NCBI GenBank assembly: GCA_016285645.1
Contig: JAEERC010000063.1
Coordinates: forward strand, 1-64,000
Length of the DNA: 64,000 nt
DNA from: Clostridiaceae bacterium
GTDB lineage: Bacteria > Bacillota > Clostridia > Oscillospirales > Acutalibacteraceae
Direction of reading: 5' to 3'
The stretch's first letter is position 1. Every line of letters begins with the position of its first letter. The translations under genes were made by a program, and so were the position numbers. The notes beneath the pieces were generated by a model. That model worked only from the letters and a program-made list of their open reading frames with translations, searched no databases and had not been told where the DNA came from. This document shows, in pieces, positions 1-8,566 of the stretch.

Positions 1-460
1 CACTGCAGAGGAACATATCGATGAAACGTTTTGTTATAGCATTTATCGACCATTTTAAATTTTCCCTCGTTAAGATTAACAGTATTCACTTTCAGTTCAA
101 AACGCGGACCTTTATATCCTTGTGATCTTTGGAAGTCGATACAGTCATCTTGACTTCAAGTCAAAGATTTCGTCAGCTTATCTGATGGATGGTGTTCTCA
201 ATTTGCCTGAACCCGTCATAAAAGAAGACTGGGGAGTGCAGGAATAATTGCAAAAAAATGAGGACAAATGGCAGAAATAATTCATTTTTCTCGCCATTTT
301 TCTCAAAATCTCAGTCAAACAGTCTTTGAATCCCTTGAATTATAAGGGCAAATTCGAATTGAGGACGCAGAGCAAAAAAATAAAGATTTTTTGCATAAGT
401 CCAATAAAACGTACTGGATTTTCCATTAATGACGCTTTTTTGAAGCGGAGAGTTAAAAAG
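1..460. other. Left edge, no supported gene
   Basis: I see no convincing gene here. One + frame is open from the window start to base 125, and another is open from about 82 to 246, ending in a TAA and translating to ...NLPEPVIKEDWGVQE. Neither has a ribosome binding site, and I recognise no family. They could be decayed remnants of a gene that starts left of the window. The listed ORF 326..538 runs into the tRNA on the opposite strand and is not credible. Confidence 0.4.
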
Positions 461-496
461 AAAAAAGCCCCGAAACGCTTACGTATCAAGGCTTTT
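461..496 (-). terminator. Rho-independent terminator of tRNA-Ser
   Basis: Read on the minus strand directly after the tRNA CCA end: AAAAGCCTTGATACG, a TAAG loop, then CGTTTCGGGGCTTTTTT. The stem has two G-U pairs and one mismatch and is followed by a T run. Confidence 0.8.
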
Positions 497-497
497 C

Positions 498-585
498 TGG
501 CGGAGAGTCAGGGATTCGAACCCTGGGTTCATTTCTGAACACAGCATTTCGAGTGCTGCACCTTCGACCACTCGGACAACTCTCC
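498..585 (-). tRNA. tRNA-Ser (anticodon CGA)
   Basis: The minus strand folds as a class II tRNA of 88 nt including an encoded CCA end. The acceptor GGAGAGT pairs with ACTCTCC, followed by discriminator G and CCA. The anticodon stem CAGCA/TGCTG holds the loop CTCGAAA, so the anticodon is CGA (plus-strand bases 549-551), reading UCG serine codons. The long variable arm (GTTCA, gaaa, TGAAC) is typical of tRNA-Ser, and the T arm contains GGTTCGAATCC. It has its own promoter and terminator, so it is transcribed alone. Confidence 0.95.
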
Positions 586-633
586 GTAAGTTTATTGTTC
601 TCGGGCTGTCTGCTTTTTGCGGACAGCTTTTAC

Positions 634-662
634 ATTTTAGCAAATAACTTTTTATTTGTCAA
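634..662 (-). promoter_or_regulatory. Sigma-A promoter of tRNA-Ser
   Basis: On the minus strand TTGACA is followed by a 17-bp spacer and TAAAAT. This is a near-consensus housekeeping promoter about 50 bp upstream of the tRNA. A hairpin (GCTGTCTGC/GCGGACAGC) at 606-625 lies between promoter and tRNA and may be part of the precursor leader. Confidence 0.8.
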
Positions 663-965
663 TAAAAAGGATGATGATTTAATCGGGATGTAAAAACCGC
701 CTTGCAGGGGAGTGTTCCGCCGCTTTATTGCGCCTTTTGAGAAGTGTTATCCCGTAAAGATTAAGAAAACATTAATTGTTAATCTGTTTTGAAATAATGC
801 GCCGCGACTGTGCGTTTTATCTGTGAAATCGCTTTTGAGTCGGCTCGGAAAGATGCTTTAGGGCGGGGAAACGGCCGTTCGCGCCCTGAAATGTTCCGTT
901 CGTGCCGTAAAACGGAAAAACGCGATTGTTCGTGATATTGTAAAGCCAAGATAAAAAACAAATCT
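663..965. other. Intergenic, nothing recognised
   Basis: I find no gene, RNA or clear repeat between the tRNA promoter and the small peptide gene. The track ORF 779..961 on the minus strand has no ribosome binding site and no recognisable family. Confidence 0.5.
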
Positions 966-981
966 GAAAGGGGATTACAAA

Positions 982-1113
982 ATGATTATCGGTTCAATTC
1001 TTACAGCGGCGGCGGTTCTTGCAATAGGTGCGGTTATCTGCACATCCTCGGATTCCGACAGCGCGGCGGCAGCCCTCGCGCAGATGAATTCGGTTACATT
1101 CAAAAACGCATAA
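982..1113 (+). CDS. Small single-pass membrane peptide, 43 aa
   Basis: This short ORF is below the ORF-track cutoff. An AAAGGGG ribosome binding site lies 8 nt before the ATG. The peptide begins MIIGSILTAAAVLAIGAVIC, a clear hydrophobic helix, followed by a Ser/Ala/Asp-rich tail ending FKNA. It resembles the many small one-helix peptides of Firmicutes, but I recognise no family and can give no function. The neighbours (tRNA-Ser and a secreted CHAP protein) do not help. The good ribosome binding site and the Ala-rich composition favour a real gene; a non-coding stretch remains possible. Confidence 0.5.
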   Translation: MIIGSILTAAAVLAIGAVICTSSDSDSAAAALAQMNSVTFKNA

Positions 1114-1203
1114 GATAAATCTTGTATAAACATCCTGTCCTCACGGCGGGGTGTTAAATAATAACATATTGCAAAAAAAAACTGTTATTATGGTAAACTG
1201 TTT

Positions 1204-1320
1204 CTGCGACACAAATTAATATCCTACGGTTACAACCATCGGTTCGTATTTTTACTAAGGTAAAAATGCAGGCTTCATTTCTTATACCGGCTGATGGTTG
1301 TAGGAAAATTTGTGTCGCAG
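1204..1320. repeat. 117-bp imperfect palindrome (possible MITE or leader RNA)
   Basis: CTGCGACACAAATT at the left edge is matched exactly by AATTTGTGTCGCAG at the right edge. Inside are TCCTAC/GTAGGA, CAACCATC/GATGGTTG and a central GTATTTTTAC-taag-GTAAAAATGC. Nearly the whole stretch can fold into one long hairpin with small bulges. It lies just upstream of the CHAP gene leader. It could be a miniature inverted-repeat element or a structured 5' leader. I see no obvious target-site duplication. Confidence 0.7.
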
Positions 1321-1341
1321 CAAAAGGAGTTTGCGTTTTTC

Positions 1342-1370
1342 GTGCGCAGCTCCGGCTGTGCACTTTTTAT
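1342..1370 (+). terminator. Terminator-like hairpin in the CHAP gene leader
   Basis: GTGCGCAG, loop CTCCGG, CTGTGCAC, then TTTTTAT. It sits 22 nt after the palindrome and about 70 nt before the CHAP start codon. It could end transcription entering from the left, or act as an attenuator if the promoter lies further upstream. Confidence 0.55.
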
Positions 1371-1442
1371 TTATGTATGAGCGCAGTGAATAATAAAATT
1401 CTGTTGGAGACAGATTCTTATTCTAGGGAGGAAAATGGTTTT

Positions 1443-4400
1443 ATGTCAAAAATGTTTAAACGGATTCTTTCGCTGACGCTTTGTGCTGCAATGCTTTTCG
1501 GAGCTGCGGTTATCAATGCAGATGCCGCATCAAATCCATATCCGCAATATAATTACTATAACAGTGCTTCTGATTATCAGATAGCCTGCACATGGTATGC
1601 ATGGAATCAGGCAAAAGAACGCCTGGGCCTGGAACTTCCGGATTGGAGGAATGCCGGGAACTGGTATTCGGCTGCCGGTTATACGAAAGGATCAGAACCA
1701 AGAGAAAACTCGATTGCATGCTTTTCATATACCAACAGTCCTCCGTATGGCCATGTTGCATATGTTACAAGTGTAAACAGCGACGGCTCTTTTAACATTG
1801 TTGAAGGAGGCTCGGCCTGGTCGGGAAATAATCATGGTGTTTGCAGCCGGACTGTAAGGAACAGAACATATTGGCCAGATCAGGGATTTATCTATTTAAC
1901 TCCTACTAACCATTTACCAATAGGTAATGTTGATTCTTTTAATGGTGGACTAAACACAGTACATGTATCCGGTTGGGCTTTTGACCCGGACGAAAATTCA
2001 AAGAATCTGGATGTTCATGTCTATATAGGCGGACCAGCCGGAAGTGGCGAATGCCATGGTATCGGTGCTGCAAATACAGAAAGAAAAGATGTAAATAATG
2101 CGTATGGTATTCCGGGAAATCATGGATTTGATGCAAGTATTATTACTTCAAAAACGGGAACTCAGCCGGTTTATGTTTATGCGATAAATGCTCAGGGCGG
2201 GAACAATCCTTGCATAGGAAGCGGTACGGTTACTATCAAATCTGCCAGCTCGTCAACTATTATTGAAGATGAATATTTTATTGAGTCCAAAATTGCCCCG
2301 AAAAAAGTATTGGATGTAAAAGGCGGGTCCGCAGCTAACACAACAAATGTTCAGCTGTTTTCCTTAGGGGCAGGTGGAAACCAGGTTTTCAAAATCAAAA
2401 ATGAAAATGATGGATTTTACAGTATCAGAACTGAATGCTCAGGCTATAATTCCGGCTTGGATGTTGCAGGTATATCATCAGCAAACCGAGCTAATATAGC
2501 GCAATATGAATACAAAGGACAGAAAAATCAAAAATGGAAGTTTTTCTCATCTGGTGGTGGATATTACTACATAATGTCCGGCTGTGGAAGTTTTATTGAT
2601 GTTTCAAAAGGAGAAACAACTGACGGAACAAATATTGCAACATTTAAATATGAAGATAATAATAATCTTCAGTTCAAGTTGTTGAAAGCATATTCCGTCA
2701 ACTATAATGCAAACGGCGGTGAAAACGCTCCGGAAATGCAATACAAGGCGCAGGGATATGAGAGAGTTCTCAGTTCAAAAACTCCGACACGTGATAATTA
2801 TCTTTTCATAAACTGGAACACCGAACCCGATGGGACGGGCACAAGTTATGAACCCGGTGCCGAATACTCAGAAAACGCCGATGTAACTCTTTATGCGCAG
2901 TGGGCGAGTATTACACACACTGTTACTTATGACGCAAATGGCGGAGAAAACGCACCTGACAATCAAATAAAAGAGTTTGATAAAACTTTGACAATCACTT
3001 CACAGCGCCCGACAAGAAAGGGTTATGAACTGGTAAACTGGAACACTGAACCCAATGGAACGGGCACAAGCTACGAACCGGGTGCCGAATACACAGAAAA
3101 TGCCGATATGATACTTTATGCACAGTGGGCAGTGAAAGTGTATACAGTAACATATATCAACAACGACGGTACAGACAGTTCATCGGAAGTTACCATGTCC
3201 GGAACAACCCACTATTATTTACCTACCCCTAACCGTGAAGGATACACCTGCATAAACTGGAACACTGAACCTGATGGAACCGGTCAGGCATATGCGCTGG
3301 ATGAGATTTGCTCCTTTGGCAATGACATAACCCTTTATGCCCAGTGGGAAGCTGTCGAGTTTAATATCACACTGAATTCCGGCGGAGGCACGGGAGCTCC
3401 TTCAAGCATAACAGCAACCATAGAAGAACCGGTTTCTCTTCCTGTTCCCACCCGTGAAGGATATGCTCTTATCAACTGGAATACCAGTTCTAACGGGAAC
3501 GGCACCGCTTATGAAGCCGGCAAACCGTATACATTCAAGAAAAAAACAACACTTTATGCACAGTGGACAAGAGCTACATATAAAGTAACATTTGACGCAA
3601 ACGGCGGCGAAAACGCACCTTCACCCCAAACAAAGATATATAATATCGACCTGACTCTTACAACCGACAGCCCAACATTATACGGGCATAAACTGCAGAA
3701 CTGGAACACAAAAGCTGACGGAACCGGTACCGTTTACAAAAGCGGAGAAGTATATTCACTCAATTCAGATATAACACTTTATGCACAGTGGAAAAACATG
3801 GCATATACAATAACATATAATGCCAACGGCGGCTTCGTAAACCCGTCAAGTGTGGAAACTATGGGTGAATATATGTATTTGATTGCACCGACCCGAGAAG
3901 GATACCTTTGTTTTGAATGGAACACAGAGCCCGACGGCACCGGTACAAGTTACAGTCTTTACAGCTGCTATCGCTTCAACAGTGACATCATTCTTTACGC
4001 GCAGTGGAAACCTATAGAATATACAGTTACATATGATTTGAAAGGCGGTTCATTTGAGACCGGGAAAACAAGCGCCAAAGTCAATTGCGGAGACCCAATA
4101 CCGGATGATATTCCTCAAAAGCAGGATTGCAAATTTGCCGGTTGGTTGATTTATGATAAAAAAACCGGCAGAAATATAAACTTTGAAGGAACAATGCCTG
4201 CACACGACATAACATTGATCGCCAAATGGCTGCCGGCAGATTATGAGGCGGTGTTTTATGCTGACGGCGTTGTTGTTTCAAGACAGACTTACAGCATCGG
4301 CACTGATTCTCTTGATGAACCTGAAATACCCGCTAAGCCTTATTATCCCTCAGCTCATTGGCAAGCATACAGTCTTGAAAATGGCGGAAATCTTGAAATA

Positions 4401-4799
4401 AACGCAGTTTATGAAACCCCGAAAATATCAACAAGGGATCAGAGAAGACTGAATATCAATGAGAAAAACCAAATTAATATTACCGGAAACTATGCAGTGT
4501 CTGAAACGAAATATGTTTCATCCGACAAGTCGGTTGCCACGGTCGATGACAACGGAGTGATTACAGCAATAGGTACGGGTTCGTGTTTTATCAAAGTTAC
4601 CTGCAAAGGTAAAGACAGTTTCGGCAATGATATTGAGGCAACAACATCTGTGACAGTCAATGTTTCACGCCCAGTTGAAGATTATTCCGATACACAATCA
4701 ACGCTTGAAACACTTATTCAAAAATTCTTTTCGGAAACATTACTGGATTTACTAAGTATAATTGTTAAACTCTTTTCCGTTATACGCTTTTATATGTAA
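1443..4799 (+). CDS. Secreted CHAP-domain peptidoglycan hydrolase with ricin, InlB-type and BIG2 domains
   Basis: A 1118-aa exported protein. I chose the ATG at 1443 (GGGAGG upstream, then MSKMFKRILSLTLCAAMLFG, a signal peptide ending near residue 29) over the track start at 1266, which has no ribosome binding site and adds 59 non-signal residues. Residues about 35-152 form a CHAP amidase/endopeptidase domain, with candidate catalytic Cys49 (QIACTWYAW) and His104 (GHVAYV). Then come a GBS-Bsp-like segment (about 160-255), a ricin-type beta-trefoil (about 265-410, with QKWKF), six close and one or two diverged InlB/Listeria-Bacteroides repeats (417-930), and a BIG2 Ig-like domain (about 1000-1075). 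The C-terminus is hydrophobic (LLDLLSIIVKLFSVI). It probably cuts peptidoglycan peptides or cross-bridges while bound to the surface. The substrate cannot be read from the sequence. Confidence 0.85.
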   Translation: MSKMFKRILSLTLCAAMLFGAAVINADAASNPYPQYNYYNSASDYQIACTWYAWNQAKERLGLELPDWRNAGNWYSAAGYTKGSEPRENSIACFSYTNSPPYGHVAYVTSVNSDGSFNIVEGGSAWSGNNHGVCSRTVRNRTYWPDQGFIYLTPTNHLPIGNVDSFNGGLNTVHVSGWAFDPDENSKNLDVHVYIGGPAGSGECHGIGAANTERKDVNNAYGIPGNHGFDASIITSKTGTQPVYVYAINAQGGNNPCIGSGTVTIKSASSSTIIEDEYFIESKIAPKKVLDVKGGSAANTTNVQLFSLGAGGNQVFKIKNENDGFYSIRTECSGYNSGLDVAGISSANRANIAQYEYKGQKNQKWKFFSSGGGYYYIMSGCGSFIDVSKGETTDGTNIATFKYEDNNNLQFKLLKAYSVNYNANGGENAPEMQYKAQGYERVLSSKTPTRDNYLFINWNTEPDGTGTSYEPGAEYSENADVTLYAQWASITHTVTYDANGGENAPDNQIKEFDKTLTITSQRPTRKGYELVNWNTEPNGTGTSYEPGAEYTENADMILYAQWAVKVYTVTYINNDGTDSSSEVTMSGTTHYYLPTPNREGYTCINWNTEPDGTGQAYALDEICSFGNDITLYAQWEAVEFNITLNSGGGTGAPSSITATIEEPVSLPVPTREGYALINWNTSSNGNGTAYEAGKPYTFKKKTTLYAQWTRATYKVTFDANGGENAPSPQTKIYNIDLTLTTDSPTLYGHKLQNWNTKADGTGTVYKSGEVYSLNSDITLYAQWKNMAYTITYNANGGFVNPSSVETMGEYMYLIAPTREGYLCFEWNTEPDGTGTSYSLYSCYRFNSDIILYAQWKPIEYTVTYDLKGGSFETGKTSAKVNCGDPIPDDIPQKQDCKFAGWLIYDKKTGRNINFEGTMPAHDITLIAKWLPADYEAVFYADGVVVSRQTYSIGTDSLDEPEIPAKPYYPSAHWQAYSLENGGNLEINAVYETPKISTRDQRRLNINEKNQINITGNYAVSETKYVSSDKSVATVDDNGVITAIGTGSCFIKVTCKGKDSFGNDIEATTSVTVNVSRPVEDYSDTQSTLETLIQKFFSETLLDLLSIIVKLFSVIRFYM
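2691..4238 (+). repeat. Seven tandem InlB-type (Flg_new) repeats inside the CHAP protein
   Basis: About 72-76-codon units, each running from YTVTYDANGG-like starts through GYxxxNWNTEPDGTG to a closing LYAQW. Units 1 and 2 share GTGTSYEPGAEY exactly, and unit 6 keeps GTGTSY. The seventh unit ends LIAKW and is diverged. These beta-grasp modules act as stalks or adhesive spacers in cell-surface proteins. Confidence 0.85.
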
Positions 4800-4831
4800 A
4801 CAATAAACAACATCGTCCGTATTGTTTTCGA

Positions 4832-4875
4832 CAGCTCCTCTGCCTTTGCGCGGGCGGGGGAGTGCTTGTTTTTGT
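4832..4875 (+). terminator. Terminator after the CHAP gene
   Basis: CTCCTCTGCC and GGCGGGGGAG form a GC-rich stem with G-U pairs, followed by TGCTTGTTTTTG. It is placed 33 nt after the stop codon. Confidence 0.6.
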
Positions 4876-4987
4876 TTGATTTATTGCCGCTTAAATACAA
4901 TATTTTGCCCGCTCGTTTATTGACAACACAATATATTCTATTATATAATTATTAAATCACATAAATATTATTATTGGAGTGTTCGAC

Positions 4988-6028
4988 ATGATTGAAAAAA
5001 GTCTTTACGGCAAAACATCCGGCGGAAAAGATGTTCATCTTTTCAGAATCACCAACAACCCCGGCTCCTATGTTGACCTGCTGACCTACGGCGCAACGGT
5101 TGACAGAATCTGCGTTCCCGACAAAGAGGGCGTTCTCGCCGACGTGCTCATCGGATTTGACGACATCGAGGGGCACGAAACCCGCTCGAATTATCAGGGT
5201 CAGACCGTCGGAAGATACGCCAACAGAATCGAGAACGGCGTGTTTTCCATTGACGGAACTGAATACAAACTTACTCAGAACGAAAAGGGCAAAACCTGCC
5301 TTCACGGCGGCGGCGAGCTTTCGCACAATGTGTGGAACGCCATTATCATTGACGACAACGCCGTTGAAATGACTTATACAAGCCCCGACGGAGCTGAGGG
5401 CTTCCCCGGCAAGGTCGATTTCAAAGTGGTTTTCACTTTCAGCGATAAAAACGAACTGAAAATCGACTACAGCGCCGTAAGCGACAAAAAAACAGTTATC
5501 AATCTTACAAATCACGCCTATTTTAATCTGGCGGGCGAGGGCAGCGGCGACATACTCGCGACGGTTCTTAAAATCGACGCGGACCGCTTCACCCCCACGG
5601 ACGCGGACAGCATCCCCACGGGTGAGCTCCGCGATGTTACGGGCACGGCGTTTGATTTCCGTGAGCCGAAACCCATCGGCAGGGATATTCACGCCGACGA
5701 CGAGCAGCTTGCCATGTGTAAGGGATATGACCACAATTTCTGCCTCAACAGCGGCGACGGCCCCGCGGTTACGGCATACGACCCGTCAAGCGGCAGGGCG
5801 ATGGATGTTTACACCGACCTTTGCGGCGTTCAGCTTTACACCGGCAATTTCCTTGACGGTTCAAGAGCGGGCAAGGGCGGCAGGCCGATTATACAGCACG
5901 CGGGCTTCTGCCTTGAAACGCAGTATTATCCCAACACACCGAACACTCCCTCGTTCCCGCAGTGCACTTTTGACGCGGGCGAAAAATTCACATCGTCAAC
6001 GATGTTCAAATTCTATGTAAAAAAATAA
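4988..6028 (+). CDS. galM: Aldose 1-epimerase (mutarotase)
   Basis: A 346-aa cytoplasmic enzyme that interconverts alpha and beta anomers of hexoses such as galactose or glucose. I chose ATG 4988 because GGAG lies 8 nt upstream; the track GTG at 4979 overlaps that site. Family motifs are TVGRYANRIENG, CLHGG, the active-site His in NLTNHAYFNLAG, and the catalytic Glu in CLETQYYPNTPN near the C-terminus. The length matches the family. No other galactose (Leloir) genes are adjacent, so it is probably a general mutarotase. The gap to the next gene is 24 bp, so the two may be cotranscribed. Confidence 0.93.
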   Translation: MIEKSLYGKTSGGKDVHLFRITNNPGSYVDLLTYGATVDRICVPDKEGVLADVLIGFDDIEGHETRSNYQGQTVGRYANRIENGVFSIDGTEYKLTQNEKGKTCLHGGGELSHNVWNAIIIDDNAVEMTYTSPDGAEGFPGKVDFKVVFTFSDKNELKIDYSAVSDKKTVINLTNHAYFNLAGEGSGDILATVLKIDADRFTPTDADSIPTGELRDVTGTAFDFREPKPIGRDIHADDEQLAMCKGYDHNFCLNSGDGPAVTAYDPSSGRAMDVYTDLCGVQLYTGNFLDGSRAGKGGRPIIQHAGFCLETQYYPNTPNTPSFPQCTFDAGEKFTSSTMFKFYVKK

Positions 6029-6052
6029 TTGAAATAAAGCGGAGGTAACACT

Positions 6053-7753
6053 ATGTACAGCGAGAAAAAAATATGGGCGGCAAGCTCCCAGGACGGCAGC
6101 AACAGAATATATCTCAATCCCGCAATGGCAAACCGCCACGGCATTATAGCGGGCGCGACAGGCACAGGTAAAACAATCACGATGAAGGTTCTCGCCGAGT
6201 CATTCAGCGATATGGGCGTGCCCGTATTCTTCAGCGATGTCAAGGGCGACCTTTCGGGTATGTGCACCCCCGGCAGAGATACCGAGGATATGCAGAAGCG
6301 CATAAACTTCTTCGGCATCGAGGATTTTCAGTATAAGAGCTATCCCACAAGATTCTGGGATATTTTCGGCGAGGCGGGCACGAACATCAGAGTGACCGTT
6401 TCGGATATGGGTCCGACACTTCTCGCTAAGCTTTTCGGCTTGACCGAGGTTCAGGCGGGCGTTCTCAATGTTGTGTTCCGCGCGGCGGACGACCAGGGGC
6501 TTCTGCTTCTCGATCTCAAGGACCTTCGCGCTATGCTTCAGTATGTAAGCGACAACAGAACGGAGTACTCCTCAATGTACGGCAATGTCACCGTGCAGAG
6601 CGTGGGCGCAATCCAGCGCGCTCTTCTCGCTTTTGAGGATGAAGGCGGAGCGGCGCTCTTCGGCGAGCCGATGCTCGACATCCGCGATTTCATCCGCACG
6701 GACATTGACGGCAGGGGATATATCAACATCCTTTCAAGTAACCGCCTTATTCAGAGCCCGCTCGTATATTCAACCTTCCTGCTCTGGCTCCTCACCGAGC
6801 TGTTTGAGCGTCTTCCCGAGGTGGGCGACCTCGAAAAGCCGAGATTCGTCTTCTTCTTCGATGAAGCGCATCTTTTGTTCAGCGACTGCTCGAAATCGCT
6901 TATCGCGAAGATAGTTCAGGTAGTAAAACTCGTGCGTTCAAAGGGCGTGGGCGTCTATTTCGTAACACAGTCGCCCTCCGATATTCCCAACGAAGTGCTC
7001 GCCCAGCTTTCCAACAGGGTTCAGCACGGCCTCAGGGCTTACACCCCCTCCGAGCAGAGAGCCGTCAAGGCGGCGGCGGACGCCTTCCGCGAGAACCTCG
7101 GCTTCAAAACCGAAGAGGTGCTTATGGCTCTCGGAACAGGCGAGGCGCTTGTCAGCTTCCTCGATGAAAAGGGCATTCCCTCAATCGTCGAATACGCGAA
7201 GATTCTGCCCCCTCAGAGTCTTATGGGCGCTTCCGACCCGTCTGTTGTTACAAATGTAATAAACAGCGACGAGTTCTCAATCAAATACAACGAGGATGTG
7301 GACAGAGAGTCCGCTTACGAAATAATCATGGCGGCAAGGCAGAAGCTTGAAGAGGAAAGAGCCGCCGAGGAAGAAGCGAGAAAAGCCGAGGAGGAGGCGA
7401 AGAAAGCCGAAGCCGAAGCCAAAAAAGCCGAGGCGGAGGAGAAGAAGAGAACAGCCGCCGAGGAAAGAGAAGAAAAGAAACGCCTTGCCGAGGAGGAAAA
7501 AGCGGCAAAGAAGGCGCAGAAAGAAAAAGATAAAAAGAAGGATAAGGTTTCAAAAGCCGCGCAGAAGGCGGTCACCAGCGCCACCTCGTCCGTCGCGAGA
7601 TCCGTCAGCACTAATGTTATCAATTCCGTGCTCGGCGGCAAGAAGACTTCGGCGCAGACCATGGCGAAACGCGCCGCCACAAACGCTCTCAGCTCCGTTA
7701 TGAGAAGCGGCGTTTCCGCGGTTATCAGAGGACTTTTCGACACCAAGAAATAA
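6053..7753 (+). CDS. HerA/DUF853-type P-loop ATPase
   Basis: A 566-aa protein of the DUF853 (YjgR-like, HerA/VirB4-type) ATPase family. Walker A is GATGTGKT at residues 34-41, followed by VFFSDVKGDLSGM. Walker B is FVFFFDEAHLLF, and VYFVTQSPSDIPNEVLAQL is the sensor-like segment typical of HerA/FtsK motors. The last 150 residues contain an EEARKAEEEAKKAEAEAKKA coiled coil and a basic Ala/Ser-rich tail. The family is predicted to act on DNA or on protein assemblies, but its cellular role is not settled. No nurA-like partner is next door. The start is supported by GGAGG 8 nt upstream. Confidence 0.85.
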   Translation: MYSEKKIWAASSQDGSNRIYLNPAMANRHGIIAGATGTGKTITMKVLAESFSDMGVPVFFSDVKGDLSGMCTPGRDTEDMQKRINFFGIEDFQYKSYPTRFWDIFGEAGTNIRVTVSDMGPTLLAKLFGLTEVQAGVLNVVFRAADDQGLLLLDLKDLRAMLQYVSDNRTEYSSMYGNVTVQSVGAIQRALLAFEDEGGAALFGEPMLDIRDFIRTDIDGRGYINILSSNRLIQSPLVYSTFLLWLLTELFERLPEVGDLEKPRFVFFFDEAHLLFSDCSKSLIAKIVQVVKLVRSKGVGVYFVTQSPSDIPNEVLAQLSNRVQHGLRAYTPSEQRAVKAAADAFRENLGFKTEEVLMALGTGEALVSFLDEKGIPSIVEYAKILPPQSLMGASDPSVVTNVINSDEFSIKYNEDVDRESAYEIIMAARQKLEEERAAEEEARKAEEEAKKAEAEAKKAEAEEKKRTAAEEREEKKRLAEEEKAAKKAQKEKDKKKDKVSKAAQKAVTSATSSVARSVSTNVINSVLGGKKTSAQTMAKRAATNALSSVMRSGVSAVIRGLFDTKK

Positions 7754-7781
7754 ATCGCGGTGTTCAAAAAATAACGGAACA

Positions 7782-7853
7782 TTGTTTACAATTTGTAGCA
7801 TTGATATTCACACTCCATTAAAAATCGCAATGTAATATCAATGTAAACAAATT
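7782..7853 (+). promoter_or_regulatory. Inverted repeat upstream of the two-component operon (candidate operator)
   Basis: TTGTTTACA at 7782 is mirrored by TGTAAACAA at 7842. A partly overlapping second pair, AATTTGTAGCATTGATATT / AATATCAATGTAAACAAATT, spans 7790-7853. TTTACA-like hexamers are typical targets of PhoB/PhoP-type regulators, so autoregulation by the response regulator 19 bp downstream is plausible. It could instead be a weak hairpin ending the previous transcript. Confidence 0.5.
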
Positions 7854-7871
7854 ATTGAGGAGGAATGCAAT

Positions 7872-8561
7872 ATGGCAGCAGAAAAAATCCTTGTTGTTGA
7901 TGACGATACCAATATATGCGAGCTGCTCAGACTCTATCTTGAAAAGGACGGCTACAGCGTTGTAATAGCCAACGACGGCAACACGGCGGTCAAAAAATTC
8001 GAGGAAGAAAATCCCGATCTTATGATTCTCGATATAATGCTCCCCGGCCTTGACGGCTGGCAGGTGTGCAGGGAGGTTCGCAAATCCTCCGACAAGCCGA
8101 TAATCATGCTCACCGCCAAGGGCGAGACCTTCGACAAGGTTCTCGGCTTCGAGCTCGGAGCGGACGACTATGTTGTAAAGCCCTTCGACGCCAAGGAGAT
8201 TCTGGCGAGAATCCGCGCCGTGCTTCGCAGAACGGCTCCCGCGGCACAGTCGGAAATCAAGGAAGTCAGATACGACAAACTCGTTATCAACCTCACAAAC
8301 TACGAGCTTATGGTAAACGGCGAAAAGATAGACACGCCTCCGAAAGAGATGGAACTCATTTACCACCTCGCGAGCAATCCCAACAGGGTTTTCACCCGCG
8401 ACCAGCTTCTTGACGAGGTCTGGGGCTTCGACTACTACGGCGACTCGAGAACTGTTGACGTGCATGTAAAGCGCCTTCGCGAAAAACTTGAGGGCGTGTC
8501 GGACAAATGGGAACTCAAAACCGTCTGGAGCGTAGGATATAAATTCGCGACCAAGGACTGA
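7872..8561 (+). CDS. OmpR/PhoB-family response regulator
   Basis: A 229-aa cytoplasmic DNA-binding regulator. The receiver domain (1-120) has the acidic pair VVDDD, phospho-acceptor Asp54 in LMILDIMLPG, and the conserved Lys in DDYVVKPFD. The C-terminal winged helix (about 135-228) has NPNRVFTRDQLLDEVWG and SRTVDVHVKRLREKL. The AGGAGG site lies about 7 nt upstream of the ATG. It is followed 5 bp later by its sensor kinase and then by an htrA-like protease, a layout seen in envelope-stress circuits. The signal is unknown. Confidence 0.95.
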   Translation: MAAEKILVVDDDTNICELLRLYLEKDGYSVVIANDGNTAVKKFEEENPDLMILDIMLPGLDGWQVCREVRKSSDKPIIMLTAKGETFDKVLGFELGADDYVVKPFDAKEILARIRAVLRRTAPAAQSEIKEVRYDKLVINLTNYELMVNGEKIDTPPKEMELIYHLASNPNRVFTRDQLLDEVWGFDYYGDSRTVDVHVKRLREKLEGVSDKWELKTVWSVGYKFATKD

Positions 8562-8566
8562 TACCT

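Noticed and set aside
326-538. 70-aa ORF on the plus strand
   Set aside because: It runs through the terminator and antisense strand of tRNA-Ser and has no ribosome binding site.
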